This document shows, in pieces, positions 18,294 to 28,172 of a DNA stretch of 64,000 nt. The position numbers and the translations under genes are program-made. Source of the stretch: Streptomyces paludis (GTDB taxonomy: Bacteria; Actinomycetota; Actinomycetes; Streptomycetales; Streptomycetaceae). Position 1 is the stretch's first letter, and each line of letters opens with the position of its first letter. The stretch is taken from assembly GCF_003344965.1 (NCBI RefSeq), contig NZ_CP031194.1, positions 6,820,001 through 6,884,000 on the forward strand, in the 5' to 3' direction. The notes beneath the pieces were generated by a model. That model had not been told where the DNA came from. It did not search any database and saw nothing but the letters and a program-made list of their open reading frames with translations.

Positions 18294-18874
18294 CCAACGC
18301 CCCCGAAGCGACCGAAGCACCTGAAGCGACCGAAGCCCTCGCCGCGCCCCCGGCCCCCGCCGCGACCCCGGCCCCCGCCCCGCCCGCGTACCGGGATCTC
18401 GACGAGCCGGGACGCCGCGCGTGGATGGAGGCCGCCATCCGTACGTACTTCGACGGCTGCAACGAGGCCGACACGGCGAAGACGGCCGCCGGCTTCCACC
18501 CCGACGCCGTCCACTACTTCCCGCCCGGTCTCGACGGGCCCTGGACCGGCGCCGCCACCATCGCCGCGCACTGGCGCCGGCTCACCCTCACCATCGGCTC
18601 CGCCTGGACCATCGACCGGCTGATCACCGACCCCGCCACCCACCAGGCCGTGATCGAGTGGACCCACTACAAGACCGCGCCGGGCGGCTTCCTGCGCGGT
18701 GACGAGTGGTACGCCTTCGACCCGGACACCGGCCTGATCACCGAGATCCGCGCCTACTACGCGTCCCGCTCCGACGGCCGCGACCACGTCGAACTCGAAG
18801 GCTTCGACTACGGCGCCCGCGGCTACCAGCTGTCCTGCCCCGTCGACCGCCCGCACCCCGACGCCCAGTACTGA
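18290..18874 (+). CDS. SnoaL-like / NTF2-fold protein
   Basis: 194 residues from ATG 18290, coupled to the RraA-like gene (ATGA). The first ~33 residues are an Ala/Pro/Glu-Thr repeat linker (EATEAPEATEAL, then APAATPAPAP). The rest, from YRDLDEPGRRAWMEAAIRTYFDGCNEAD, is an NTF2-like alpha+beta barrel of the SnoaL type, with FHPDAVHYFPPGLDGPWTGAATIAAHW as the typical pocket segment. Such proteins act as small-molecule isomerases or cyclases. A role in ring-opening or isomerising a sugar-acid lactone would fit the operon but is speculative. Confidence 0.7.
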   Translation: MTNAPEATEAPEATEALAAPPAPAATPAPAPPAYRDLDEPGRRAWMEAAIRTYFDGCNEADTAKTAAGFHPDAVHYFPPGLDGPWTGAATIAAHWRRLTLTIGSAWTIDRLITDPATHQAVIEWTHYKTAPGGFLRGDEWYAFDPDTGLITEIRAYYASRSDGRDHVELEGFDYGARGYQLSCPVDRPHPDAQY

Positions 18875-18890
18875 ACCGAGGAGACACCGC

Positions 18891-20072
18891 ATGACCTCCG
18901 CCATCCGCCCGGACCGGTCCAAGCCCTTCGCGAGCGCCCCCGGGGAAGCCTCCCTCGACCGTATCTCCGCCGTGCGCGTCTCGCTCGTACGGCTGCCCCT
19001 GCACGCCCCCATCAGCGACGCCAAGGTACTGACGGGCCGTCAGAAGCCGCTCACCGAGATCGCGTTCCTCTTCGCCCGCATCACCACCGAGGGCGGCCAC
19101 GAGGGGATCGGCTTCGGCTACTCCAAGCGCGCCGGCGGACCCGGCCTCTACGCCCACGCCCGGGAGATCGCGCCCGAACTCATCGGCGAGGACCCCAGCG
19201 ACACCGGACGCCTGTGGACCAAGCTCGTCTGGGCCGGCGCCTCCATGGGCCGCAGCGGTCTCACCACCCAGGCCGTCGCCGCCTTCGACATCGCGCTCTG
19301 GGACCTCAAGGCCCGGCGCGCCGGACTGCCGCTCGCCAAACTGCTGGGCGCCCACCGTGACTCCGTACGCTGCTACAACACGTCCGGCGGCTATCTGTCG
19401 ATGCCCATCGAGCAGGTACGGGAGAACACCAGCCTCTCCCTGTCGCGCGGTATCGGCGGCATCAAGATCAAGGTCGGCCAGCCGGACACCAAGGAGGACC
19501 TGCGCCGCGTCCAGGCCGTCCGTGAGCACATCGGCGACGACGTCCCCCTGATGGTCGACGCCAACCAGCAGTGGGACCGCACCACCGCCGCCCGGATGGG
19601 CCGCACACTGGAGGGCTTCGACCTCACCTGGATCGAGGAACCCCTCGACGCGTACGACGCCGAGGGCCACGCCGCCCTCGCCGCCTCGCTCGACACCCCC
19701 GTCGCCACCGGCGAGATGCTCACCAGCGTCGCCGAACACACCGGCCTGATCATGACCGACGCCGCCGACTTCATCCAGCCCGACGCCCCCCGCGTCGGCG
19801 GCATCACCCCGTTCCTCCAGATCATGGCCCTCGCCGACCACAAGGGCCTGGCCATGGCCCCGCACTTCGCCATGGAGATCCACCTCCACCTCGCCGCCGC
19901 CTACCCCCGCGCCACCTGGGTCGAGCACTTCGAGTGGCTGGAGCCGATGTTCAACGAACGCCTCGAACTCCGCGACGGCCACATGACCGTCCCCAGCCGC
20001 CCCGGCCTCGGCCTCTCCCTCAGCGACCAGGCCGCCGCCTGGACCTCGGACGAGATCACGGTCACGGGCTGA
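18891..20072 (+). CDS. L-talarate/galactarate dehydratase (enolase superfamily, mandelate racemase group)
   Basis: 393 residues. N-terminal capping domain and C-terminal barrel. The SDAKVLTGRQKPLTEIAF and SYSKRAGGxGLYAHA-type loop (YSKRAGGPGLYAHA, 77-90) are hallmarks of the characterised talarate/galactarate dehydratases, as recalled from the family. Catalytic Lys194 lies in the KIK pair (192-194) and His325 in APHFAMEIH; metal ligands are Asp223, Glu249 and Glu275. It removes water from the hexarate to give 5-keto-4-deoxyglucarate. GAGGAGA 7 nt before the ATG; third gene of the RraA-SnoaL operon. Confidence 0.88.
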   Translation: MTSAIRPDRSKPFASAPGEASLDRISAVRVSLVRLPLHAPISDAKVLTGRQKPLTEIAFLFARITTEGGHEGIGFGYSKRAGGPGLYAHAREIAPELIGEDPSDTGRLWTKLVWAGASMGRSGLTTQAVAAFDIALWDLKARRAGLPLAKLLGAHRDSVRCYNTSGGYLSMPIEQVRENTSLSLSRGIGGIKIKVGQPDTKEDLRRVQAVREHIGDDVPLMVDANQQWDRTTAARMGRTLEGFDLTWIEEPLDAYDAEGHAALAASLDTPVATGEMLTSVAEHTGLIMTDAADFIQPDAPRVGGITPFLQIMALADHKGLAMAPHFAMEIHLHLAAAYPRATWVEHFEWLEPMFNERLELRDGHMTVPSRPGLGLSLSDQAAAWTSDEITVTG

Positions 20073-20098
20073 ATCCCACAGGCCGAATCAGGGGAGCC

Positions 20099-20129
20099 GG
20101 TACGGGCCCGGTGGACCTGGGCTCGTACC
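20099..20129. terminator. Hairpin terminator between the dehydratase and the pPIWI-RE gene
   Basis: GGTACGGGCCC (20099-20109) pairs with GGGCTCGTACC (20119-20129) at 10 of 11 positions around a 9-nt loop, in the 63-bp convergent gap. It marks the boundary between the metabolic region and the defence island. Confidence 0.65.
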
Positions 20130-20135
20130 TCTCCC

Positions 20136-23100
20136 TCAGAACAGCGGTAGTTGTTCCAGGGGATCGGACTCCGCGACGGCTGAGCCGTCCTCCGCCCGGT
20201 CGGGGTCCGGGTCGCCGCCCCCGTCATCGGTCGCTTCCACGTCGCCGCCCGGCACGTCGCCCTCCTCCTCGACGAGCATCGGCAGAACATAAGCCTGGGC
20301 GAGGCCCGCGAGATGAAGCGGGAGAGGCAAGGACAGGGCGTCCGGATAATCCGGCGCCTGCCGCAACTGGTGCATGGCCATCGCGAGAGCCTCCGGACTG
20401 TCGGCCCCCTCGTGCCCGGCCGGTTCCGGGTGGCAGCCCAGAACGGCGATTTCCACCAGCCCGGGGTTCCAGGCCCCCGTCCCCGCCTGCGAGATCAGAT
20501 TGCCCTTCTCCGTCACGCGTGCGGCGAGCCGGTCGAGGGAGGGGGAGATGGGAAAGGACTGGGCGCGCTCCGTTGTGCTGTAGAAGACGCGCCCATCGCT
20601 GTGAGACCTGCCTTCCACACTGTCGGGCAGCGCCCAGAATCCCGCCGGCAGGCCGTTGGCACCCTTAGGTCCGTCCGTGCCCCACCACTGGGCCGTCTCC
20701 CGCCCCGCGCCGCCGCGTACACGTACCAGTCTCAGATCCTCGTCGAGCCGCTCGGCCGGTGCGTGCCCCAGCTTGACCAAGTCACGGACCGCCTGCCCGT
20801 CCTGCAGCCAGGGCCAGTGCGACCTGCTGTTCTGGGCATGGGTGATGAGTACGGTCGGCCGTCCCCTCAGGGAGTGCAGCATCCGCTGAAGGAAGCGTGA
20901 GGTGACCTGACGTTGCTCCGCCATGTTTGCGCGCCACTGTCGGGAGGTGACCCGGGGCGGGGCGGGTGCCGTACTCGACTCGTTGCGCGGCGAGGGGATG
21001 GCGGAGACGGGCTCGCTGTACGCGTCCGCACCGATCTCCGCCTTCTTCACCAGGCCGAGGAGGAAGGCGGGGTACGGAATCCAGTCGCCGAGGTCGTCGT
21101 CCCAGCCCTGTACCCGGGCGAGACCGTCGGGGCCCTCAAGCGGGGTCACGAGCACGGCGACGGGCAAATGCCTGGGCAGCCTTGTGGGGCCGTCCTTGCG
21201 GCGTTTGACCATCCACAGCGCCGCGTAACGGAGTTCGGCCGGCAGATCTCCACCCCGGGTGTGCTCGGGGAGTACCCGCACACCGAGCTGTCGTAGACCG
21301 TCCAGCCACGCGTTGCGCACCCGGTGGCCCAGGTTGTCGGTGTTCTGGATCTTCCAGTCGTTCGACGGGGTGACGGCGAACTGGGTGAGGACGCCGGCGT
21401 CCGCACACCCCAGACGCATGGCGAACTTGGGGTCGGTGCCCGCGGCGAAGAAGGTGCTGCGATGAGCGATCTCCACCAGTCCTAGTACGGGCCTTTCCGG
21501 CACGGCGCCATCGGACTTCAGATGGCGCAGTACGGCGAGTCGACGGCTGCTGATGGCCGCCGCGATACGTGCTCCCTTGCCCTTGATTTCCGGGTCCGGT
21601 GCAAGACTGTCCCCCAACCCGTCCGTCAGTGGAAGGCAGTTCAACCGAAGGTCGAGTTCGGGTGTCCGCCACTCCAGTACGAATGCGCTGCCCGGCCTGG
21701 CAGAGTCGAAGGCTCGCTCCAAGGCATCGGGGTCCTCCTCACTGTTCCGGGGCGCACCGCCGTCACCATCGAGGCCCAGCACCTCGCAGAACGCTTCGAT
21801 GGCCCGGTCCCGCAGTTCCGGGCTCTGCCACAGCAACCGCGCCTCCACGACGGGGAGTCCGGCGCCGGAAGTGTGATGGTCCGGTAGGCCGTCGCGCGCG
21901 TCGAGAGCTGACACCGTGGCGAGCGCGGCCCGCCTGGAATGCGCGGCACGGAGCGACTCGGCCTGCTTTGCTTCCTCCCCGCGAGGCTTGGGGCGTCGGT
22001 TGGCCGGGGCTGATACGCCGCGGCCGCGCCGGACCAGATCGGGGAGGCGTACGAGACCTTCCGGCAGGGCCTCCTCGGCCCAGGAAGTGATCTCGGACCG
22101 CTGGTTGGACATAAGTCCGGTGCCCACCTCGTGCGCTCCCATGTGATTGCTGTGGACCACACAGGCGCGTACGCCAGGGCCGTCACCGATCCAGTCCACA
22201 GGTGCACGGAGCAACGCCTCAGGGGACGGAAACCGTTCGTTCAGGCTCAGCCGGTGCAGGATGCCTGCCGGATCATGGTGCAGCCAATCGATTCCGTTCC
22301 CCTCGGAGTCCCGCCGTCGCGTCAGCCTGGCCACGGCGTAGCGGTCGCTGGGCGGGGCGCCGGGAAGCCACGGGATGGTGGGCGTGAGATAGACCGAAGT
22401 AGCTTGCCGGAAGGGCAGGTTGAGACGGCCGGTGCGCTCCTGTGGGTGCGTGGCCCAGCGCCGCACCCCGCTGTGCAGATGGAGCCGGGGGAGAGGATCG
22501 AAGGGGACGGTGTGCAGCGAGATGTTGAGGATGATGGAGAACCACCAGTCCTTGCGCTTGATCCGGCGGCACAGAGGCTGTGACATCAACTCCGCCCCCT
22601 GCTGCCTGGGACCGCGCGGTACGGCGCGAAAGCGCAGCTCGCCACCCTCGAAGGGATAAGGCGTAAGCGTCATGATCCGGCGTGCCAGCGCGTCGGTGGC
22701 GAGCTGGAACTGGCGGGGGGACGGCACTGCCGTGCTTCCCTTGCTCAGGGACGTCCCCAGCAGGTCCACTTCGGAGACGTCCTGCCATACCGGTAGATCG
22801 TCCTGGAGGGCGGCGGCGGTCCGGATCAGCAGGGAGCGGTGTTCGGGATGTTCCTCCACTCCCTTGGGGCCCAGCGTCCGCAGCCACGCGGCCAGCAGTC
22901 CGCGCATCGCGGAGTCGGGCAGCGGATGCGCCGAGTCGCGTGGCGCGTACAGCCAGAAGTCTTCCTCCACGGGGGCGTCCTGGCCGAGTGGGGTATGCGG
23001 TCTGGGGCGGACGATCAGCTCAGGGGCCAGCGTTTGAAGGACTCCGTCGAGCCTGCGAGTGGGCACGGTTCTGTGCTGGTCGGGGCTGTTTCTGCCGAGG

Positions 23101-23234
23101 TTGTGGAGGGCGAGCAGCTCCGCGCGCCAGTGCTCCGGGAAGGACAGGGCTCGGTAGTCGGCGGTCCACGGGATCCTGTTCGGCGCTGTATGGGGGACCG
23201 ACTGGTATGCGGCACGGCGGATGGTTTCGTACAT
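20136..23234 (-). CDS. pPIWI-RE family Argonaute-like protein
   Basis: 1032 residues. Recognised as the prokaryotic PIWI-RE family (described by Burroughs, Iyer and Aravind, 2013) from three things: size, operon partners and the C-terminal RNase H-like PIWI domain. The PIWI part starts near 792 (RPTVLITHAQNSRSHWPW) and runs through VEIAVLGCH (927-935) to LPLPLHLAGLAQAYV (969-983), comparable to the terminal P-LH-A-LA motif of Argonautes. The N-terminal ~400 residues correspond to the family-specific module, and a MID-like region lies between. An acidic tail (990-1032) ends in QLPLF. I did not assign a full catalytic tetrad, so cleavage activity is uncertain. GAGGT 7 nt before the ATG; 44 bp after the helicase. 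Confidence 0.8.
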   Translation of the reverse strand: MYETIRRAAYQSVPHTAPNRIPWTADYRALSFPEHWRAELLALHNLGRNSPDQHRTVPTRRLDGVLQTLAPELIVRPRPHTPLGQDAPVEEDFWLYAPRDSAHPLPDSAMRGLLAAWLRTLGPKGVEEHPEHRSLLIRTAAALQDDLPVWQDVSEVDLLGTSLSKGSTAVPSPRQFQLATDALARRIMTLTPYPFEGGELRFRAVPRGPRQQGAELMSQPLCRRIKRKDWWFSIILNISLHTVPFDPLPRLHLHSGVRRWATHPQERTGRLNLPFRQATSVYLTPTIPWLPGAPPSDRYAVARLTRRRDSEGNGIDWLHHDPAGILHRLSLNERFPSPEALLRAPVDWIGDGPGVRACVVHSNHMGAHEVGTGLMSNQRSEITSWAEEALPEGLVRLPDLVRRGRGVSAPANRRPKPRGEEAKQAESLRAAHSRRAALATVSALDARDGLPDHHTSGAGLPVVEARLLWQSPELRDRAIEAFCEVLGLDGDGGAPRNSEEDPDALERAFDSARPGSAFVLEWRTPELDLRLNCLPLTDGLGDSLAPDPEIKGKGARIAAAISSRRLAVLRHLKSDGAVPERPVLGLVEIAHRSTFFAAGTDPKFAMRLGCADAGVLTQFAVTPSNDWKIQNTDNLGHRVRNAWLDGLRQLGVRVLPEHTRGGDLPAELRYAALWMVKRRKDGPTRLPRHLPVAVLVTPLEGPDGLARVQGWDDDLGDWIPYPAFLLGLVKKAEIGADAYSEPVSAIPSPRNESSTAPAPPRVTSRQWRANMAEQRQVTSRFLQRMLHSLRGRPTVLITHAQNSRSHWPWLQDGQAVRDLVKLGHAPAERLDEDLRLVRVRGGAGRETAQWWGTDGPKGANGLPAGFWALPDSVEGRSHSDGRVFYSTTERAQSFPISPSLDRLAARVTEKGNLISQAGTGAWNPGLVEIAVLGCHPEPAGHEGADSPEALAMAMHQLRQAPDYPDALSLPLPLHLAGLAQAYVLPMLVEEEGDVPGGDVEATDDGGGDPDPDRAEDGSAVAESDPLEQLPLF

Positions 23235-23278
23235 GGTTCTACCTCATGGCGTGGGCGTAGGTGCGCAGGTCGGGCAGT

Positions 23279-26200
23279 TCAGGAAGGGGTGGTGCCGACA
23301 TGGAGCCGGTCCAGCGCCTCGTACAGAGGTTGGTAGAGCATCCGGACCAGCGCGGCGTCGGCGGCGGGTATGCCATGACCGTCACGGAAGTAGGGCGCGA
23401 GCACCTGCCGAAGCCGCACCAGCAGCCCAGGGTCCTTGAGCCAGGAATGGGCCCGGCCCGTCAGCGGCAACGGCGCTCCGGAAGCGGCGAGCAGGGGCGC
23501 GAACGCGGCATCGACGAAGACGACCCTCGCCGGCACACCGCCACGTACCAGACGTCCGATGACCTGCCAGATCGCGACCAGCTGATCCCAGGCGAACGAC
23601 CACTTCTCGCCGTCCGAGAGGCGGGAGTACATGTACTGCCGCGACAGCAGATGCCGCCACTCGCGGCGAGAGGCGGTCCGGAACGACTTTCCGGCCGCGT
23701 CGAGGTGACTCTCCTTGCCCACCATTTCACCGAAGGTGCCCTGCGCGAGACCGGGATGGTCCCGTACGAAGCGGGTGGCCCAGTCATTGATCGCGAAGAT
23801 GGCCAGAGAGAGGTCGTCGGGGCGTGGATGAGGCCGGACGAGGAAGAAGACCGTACCGAAGGCGGCCACCCGCTCCTCGTTGGGCCGCTGCGGGACGGTG
23901 AGAATGTTGTGACCGCGCTCGATCGCGAGCAATGGCGCCACCAGGATCTCCGCGTCCGGATCCTCGGCGAACGAGGCGAGATCGCCGCGTCGCACGACAC
24001 CGGCCGCCGGGGCACCGTCGGGGTAGGCGGAGTTGTGGCCCGTCAGGCTGACGTCACCCACTGGATCGAGTTCGGCGTCGTCCGCGGCGAGAACCCGGAC
24101 GCCGGCCTGCCATCGGGGGATGTGGCGTAGCGCCTCGGCAGCGGCCGTGGCCTCGCGATAGCTCCCGACGAGCAGCAGCGCCCGGCGGCGGCGCGCGTCA
24201 CCGATCTGCGCGAGTTCACGCTGGAGTGGGCTGGTGTCCCCGCCTCGGCCGGGCCTGGCCAACTTGTCGATCATCAGACGCAGTACATCCGGCCGGGTGT
24301 CCGGATCCTGCCCGGAGAGCCTGATGGGTCCGCCCTGACTGTCGTAGAGGAACTCGGTGCGGAAGCTCGTGCCCCGGATGGCTTGGAGTGCCCGCTCGTT
24401 GGGTTTGAGGACGGCTCGGACAGGCGCCAGGACATGGGCGCGTGTCGAGGTGCCGGCCCAACTGGTGCCCGACATCAGCAGGACATGAGGGCCACGGTGC
24501 CCACGCACATGGTCGGCACCGAGATCGGGCAGGTTCAGCAGTAGTTCGCGGCCGACCCCCGCACATCGGAAGAAGCGCAGAGTCCCGATGCAACGCCCTT
24601 CTGAGTCACGAGCGTTGGACTGCTCGTCCGGAAGGTACTGGAACCCCAGGACATTGCCCATCGGGGCTTCGGGAACCAGCGGCGCATAGTCGAGCGGAGG
24701 ACGGCGGGTGAGGTCACCGCCGTCGGTGTCCAGATGGAGAGCCGCCTCGACCTGGGGCCAGGGAAAGGTGAGTCGGTCGAGCCGCTGATGCAGCACCGCG
24801 AGGATCAGTGTGAACTCCAGCCTCCACGCCGCTCGCTCGAACCAGGCTTCCGACCCCCGGACCGAATCGGGCTCGGTTGTCTCGTCCTGGTCCGCCGGAT
24901 CCGTCGATGGATCATGCTCGGCGGTCAGCAGAGCGTCGAGGAACGTACGCACCCGTCTGCGGGTGTTCTTCTCGATCAGGGTGTGCAGCAGGTCATGGGC
25001 GAGACGGATCAGTGTGTCCGTTTCCGTGCCGTACGGACCGCGGTCGCCGAGCGGATCGTCACGGAAGGCATCGAGCAGCCGGGTCACCTCCTGGCGGCGC
25101 CGGGCGCGGGCGTCGACCGGTGGGCCGAAGGCCGGATCCAGCTCCTCGTCGTCCTCGTACAGTTCCCACTCGTTCTCCACCTGTGCCTCCGCAGCGGAGT
25201 CGGAACCGGAGGCGGAGGGGTGCGCCGGGTACCACTCGTGCAGCAGCTTCTCCTGAAGGGTCCAGGCACTGAAGTAGTCGATCTGGGCCCAGTCGCGCAA
25301 CTTCTTGTCGCTGATGAGCATCGCGTACAGCCGGTTGGTGGCCGCGCTGACCACATCGAGCGAGGCCGACCACCGCTCCACATCGCGATCGGAGAGGGGG
25401 AGTCTCCCCTGGCGAGCCAGCTCGGCGATCTCATCGGTCTGGAGCCGGTCCAACCAGGAGTCCGGCCCCTTGGTGACCAGAGTGGCGGACGGGGCGAACA
25501 TACGATCCAGCGTCATCTGCACACGGTCGACCTCGTCCACGATCATCATGTCGCTCCGCAGACAGGCGAGTTCCAGATACCGCAGACGCTGGGCATTCAA
25601 TTGCCGCGGTACCGGAGACAGGACGAGGCTCGCCGGATTCGCCACCCAGATCAGCGCGTCGACAAGGTCGCGCGCCACCGAGTGCCGGGGGCAGGCGCTC
25701 CACAACGGGCAGGCGTGCACCGGTTCCTGGGGTCCTTCGTCCCCGGCGCCCGCCGCCGGCACTCCGAGGCTGTCGTCCGGAGAGGCGGGCGCGGCGCCAC
25801 GGGCCCGCAGCAGTGCGAGACCGGCCTGGAGCACCGGCGACTGCGGTTGCGCGGAAGCCTGCCGTACGGGGTGCAGACCGCCGCACGGCGCGTCCGCGTA
25901 TCGCAGTGGCACGGCGGCTTCGAGGCCGCGTTCCGCGTCCAGCGGACAGGCGGTGCTCAGCAGATCGAACGCACGGTCCTGGTGAGCCAGCAGAGAGGAC
26001 TCGCCCCGGGCCGAGAGCCGACGGTGCAGCCGCTGGGTGTGCTGCTCCCGAGTGGTGTTCCCCTGGATCGGCGCGGCGCTCAGGCCGAGGGAGCGGAAGA
26101 TTTCGGTCAGGGTCAGCTGCTCGGCGACATCCCCGACGACGAGCGTGGTACGCAGACCCTTTCGATGGCCCCAGACAGCGATCAGGCTCATCAAGGTGCT

Positions 26201-26992
26201 CTTTCCGGCACCGACCATTCCCACCAGATGTGTCAGCCCATGGAGAGTGAGGCGATCGGCCTTCTCGAAGGCGATGCCGTCGGACGCGCGCGTGTCCAGC
26301 TGGAGGTCCCCGAGGCGCCGCGACCAATTTCCGGGGCGCAGCCCCTTGCGCGACTCCTCCGCGTCCATCCAGCCGGCGGTCTCGGCCAGTTCGGTCAGCG
26401 GCACATCGAGGGGCCCGGCGGTCGCGGTCCGCACATCGACGAGGGGATGGCCGACGGCCGGTTCGAGAACCAGGTCCTCCGGCACGGACACGGAGGCGTA
26501 CCGGCCGCGTTCCAAGAACCGGTGGGAACCGGCTCCGGCCCGGGGCAGCGGGTTCTCACTGAAGTCGGGAACTCTTCCCAGGTGTTTGTCGTAGAGGCCG
26601 AAACGGTACGAGGCGACGGGTGGATCCACACGCCGGGCCGGCCCCCCGGCCAACGGCACCCGGTAGCCACGAAGGCGCTCCGGGAGTTCCAGGTACGCGT
26701 CGAGACTCTGCTGCCACATACGGCGGCGCCGCAGCGGCCACAGCAGATGGCGTGCGGCCACCAGCGCCAGCTCCTCGGCGGGGCCGGCTGCGATCCCCGC
26801 CGCCTGCGCGAAGGGGTAGCCGCCGAGCAGCACCCACACCCCGTCGGCGGCCTGCCCGGGGTCCAGTGTCTCCAGCAGCCGCAGACCCAGCTCCACCTGG
26901 CACAGCAGAGCCGGCTTGGTTCCGGCGTGCTCCTGCGGCCAGGGGCGGAACCCCTTGACCAGGTCGCTGTACCAGCCACTTCGGTCACGCAT
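23279..26992 (-). CDS. DinG/XPD-type Fe-S helicase of the pPIWI-RE operon
   Basis: 1237 residues from ATG 26992 (AAAGGAA upstream), overlapping the preceding stop by 8 nt. Helicase motifs: Walker A GMVGAGKST (258-266), DEVD box (486-489) and motif VI QVIGRLVRGG (1143-1152). Four cysteines between motifs I and II (Cys349, 370, 428, 434) match the position of the XPD/DinG iron-sulphur cluster. The first ~250 residues are an operon-specific N-terminal domain. An acidic insert near 600-640 and a long helical insert separate the two motor domains. Expected to unwind or remodel nucleic acid for the PIWI-RE and nuclease partners. Confidence 0.82.
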   Translation of the reverse strand: MRDRSGWYSDLVKGFRPWPQEHAGTKPALLCQVELGLRLLETLDPGQAADGVWVLLGGYPFAQAAGIAAGPAEELALVAARHLLWPLRRRRMWQQSLDAYLELPERLRGYRVPLAGGPARRVDPPVASYRFGLYDKHLGRVPDFSENPLPRAGAGSHRFLERGRYASVSVPEDLVLEPAVGHPLVDVRTATAGPLDVPLTELAETAGWMDAEESRKGLRPGNWSRRLGDLQLDTRASDGIAFEKADRLTLHGLTHLVGMVGAGKSTLMSLIAVWGHRKGLRTTLVVGDVAEQLTLTEIFRSLGLSAAPIQGNTTREQHTQRLHRRLSARGESSLLAHQDRAFDLLSTACPLDAERGLEAAVPLRYADAPCGGLHPVRQASAQPQSPVLQAGLALLRARGAAPASPDDSLGVPAAGAGDEGPQEPVHACPLWSACPRHSVARDLVDALIWVANPASLVLSPVPRQLNAQRLRYLELACLRSDMMIVDEVDRVQMTLDRMFAPSATLVTKGPDSWLDRLQTDEIAELARQGRLPLSDRDVERWSASLDVVSAATNRLYAMLISDKKLRDWAQIDYFSAWTLQEKLLHEWYPAHPSASGSDSAAEAQVENEWELYEDDEELDPAFGPPVDARARRRQEVTRLLDAFRDDPLGDRGPYGTETDTLIRLAHDLLHTLIEKNTRRRVRTFLDALLTAEHDPSTDPADQDETTEPDSVRGSEAWFERAAWRLEFTLILAVLHQRLDRLTFPWPQVEAALHLDTDGGDLTRRPPLDYAPLVPEAPMGNVLGFQYLPDEQSNARDSEGRCIGTLRFFRCAGVGRELLLNLPDLGADHVRGHRGPHVLLMSGTSWAGTSTRAHVLAPVRAVLKPNERALQAIRGTSFRTEFLYDSQGGPIRLSGQDPDTRPDVLRLMIDKLARPGRGGDTSPLQRELAQIGDARRRRALLLVGSYREATAAAEALRHIPRWQAGVRVLAADDAELDPVGDVSLTGHNSAYPDGAPAAGVVRRGDLASFAEDPDAEILVAPLLAIERGHNILTVPQRPNEERVAAFGTVFFLVRPHPRPDDLSLAIFAINDWATRFVRDHPGLAQGTFGEMVGKESHLDAAGKSFRTASRREWRHLLSRQYMYSRLSDGEKWSFAWDQLVAIWQVIGRLVRGGVPARVVFVDAAFAPLLAASGAPLPLTGRAHSWLKDPGLLVRLRQVLAPYFRDGHGIPAADAALVRMLYQPLYEALDRLHVGTTPS

Positions 26993-28172
26993 CCGGAGTT
27001 CCTTTCCGCGGGTGGTCAAGAGGCGCGATCCGGGCAGTGGCGCCACGTTCGCCACGCAGCCGGGCGGCTGCGGCGGCTGTGAGTTGACTGTCCGTCATGA
27101 GCCGCAGGCCGGCCGCCCGGTCGCCGCGCTCCCGTTCGTACGCGGCCAGATAGTCGCCGCGTACCTCCACCCGGAACCGCGGCACCACCCAGCACGCCTC
27201 GTCGTAGTAGGGATCGGGGCGTACGGCTTCCGCCTTGCTGCCCAGCAGCCCCGGATGAGCCCAGTCCTTGACGTCGACTGCCCAGACATGGCCGTCGGGG
27301 AAGGTGATCCGCAGGTCGTACGCGTCGTAGCCGGGCCACATCTCGACGGTGACGTCCATACGCCGCAGCGTTCGTTCGAGGTCTGTCTCGGCACGCCCGG
27401 GGCCGGTGACGAACTGCCGCAGCGGTCGCCTGAGCTGGCGGACCTCACCTGCCTCGTCGACGGGTAGGGGGCGGCCAGGGACAGGGACGCCGTAGTACCT
27501 GCACTGGTCCCGCTCGCACCACCAGCCGCCGTCGGCCAGGGGTGTGAGCAGGGTGCGGCAGCGAGCACACGGGGTGTACGCGCCGTCGCGGACGAGGCCG
27601 GCCGGCACGGCGGCGTAGATCTCGTCGAGAAGCGCCCGCACCGGATCCAGATAGAGATCGGTGGTGATGTCGAACCAGTCGGCGCTGGTCAGCACGGGAC
27701 GCTCGACCAGAAGCCGGCGGAACGCGGTGTACGACTCGGGTGAGGAAGCGTCGCGGCACGCGCGCATCGCCTCACCGATGACAAGCCGGTCGTACTGCCG
27801 CGCGGCGCTGTCGCCGCGCTCGTGCACGGCCCATTCGTGACAGAGCTGGCTCGGCGCACCCGAGGCCGGGTCGATCAGCCGGTCGTTCTCACCGAACACA
27901 TCGGGGGGCAGTCGATCGAGTGGCCAGCCACCGACGGCCCGCGTCCGGCACCAGCGCAGCAGATCCGGCAGGCTCGCCGGTGGCCGGGCGCCATTGCGCA
28001 GACACGCCAGTACGACGCGGTCCAGAGCTTGCTGCGCCTCCGCGGGATAGGGAAGGGTGAACGAATCGAGTCCGGAGACATCGGCCAGCCGGACGACGGC
28101 TGTGGCGACACTGCGCAGCAGACGGACATCGGGGTTGGCGAGCCAGTCGGTGACGGGCGGTGCGTCAGACAT
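26985..28172 (-). CDS. PD-(D/E)XK nuclease with zinc ribbon (pPIWI-RE REase type)
   Basis: 395 residues from ATG 28172 (GAGGGGA upstream), overlapping the preceding stop by 8 nt (ATGTCTGA). The C-terminal half holds a restriction-endonuclease fold: Asp286 in YDAYDLRITFPDG and Asp300-x-Lys302 in WAVDVKDW. A four-cysteine zinc ribbon precedes it (Cys202, 205, 219, 224). The N-terminal ~195 residues are helical. This is the composition of the REase that accompanies pPIWI-RE and its helicase. It likely supplies DNA cleavage guided by, or processed for, the PIWI-RE protein; that role is predicted, not shown. Confidence 0.8.
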   Translation of the reverse strand: MSDAPPVTDWLANPDVRLLRSVATAVVRLADVSGLDSFTLPYPAEAQQALDRVVLACLRNGARPPASLPDLLRWCRTRAVGGWPLDRLPPDVFGENDRLIDPASGAPSQLCHEWAVHERGDSAARQYDRLVIGEAMRACRDASSPESYTAFRRLLVERPVLTSADWFDITTDLYLDPVRALLDEIYAAVPAGLVRDGAYTPCARCRTLLTPLADGGWWCERDQCRYYGVPVPGRPLPVDEAGEVRQLRRPLRQFVTGPGRAETDLERTLRRMDVTVEMWPGYDAYDLRITFPDGHVWAVDVKDWAHPGLLGSKAEAVRPDPYYDEACWVVPRFRVEVRGDYLAAYERERGDRAAGLRLMTDSQLTAAAAARLRGERGATARIAPLDHPRKGTPDA

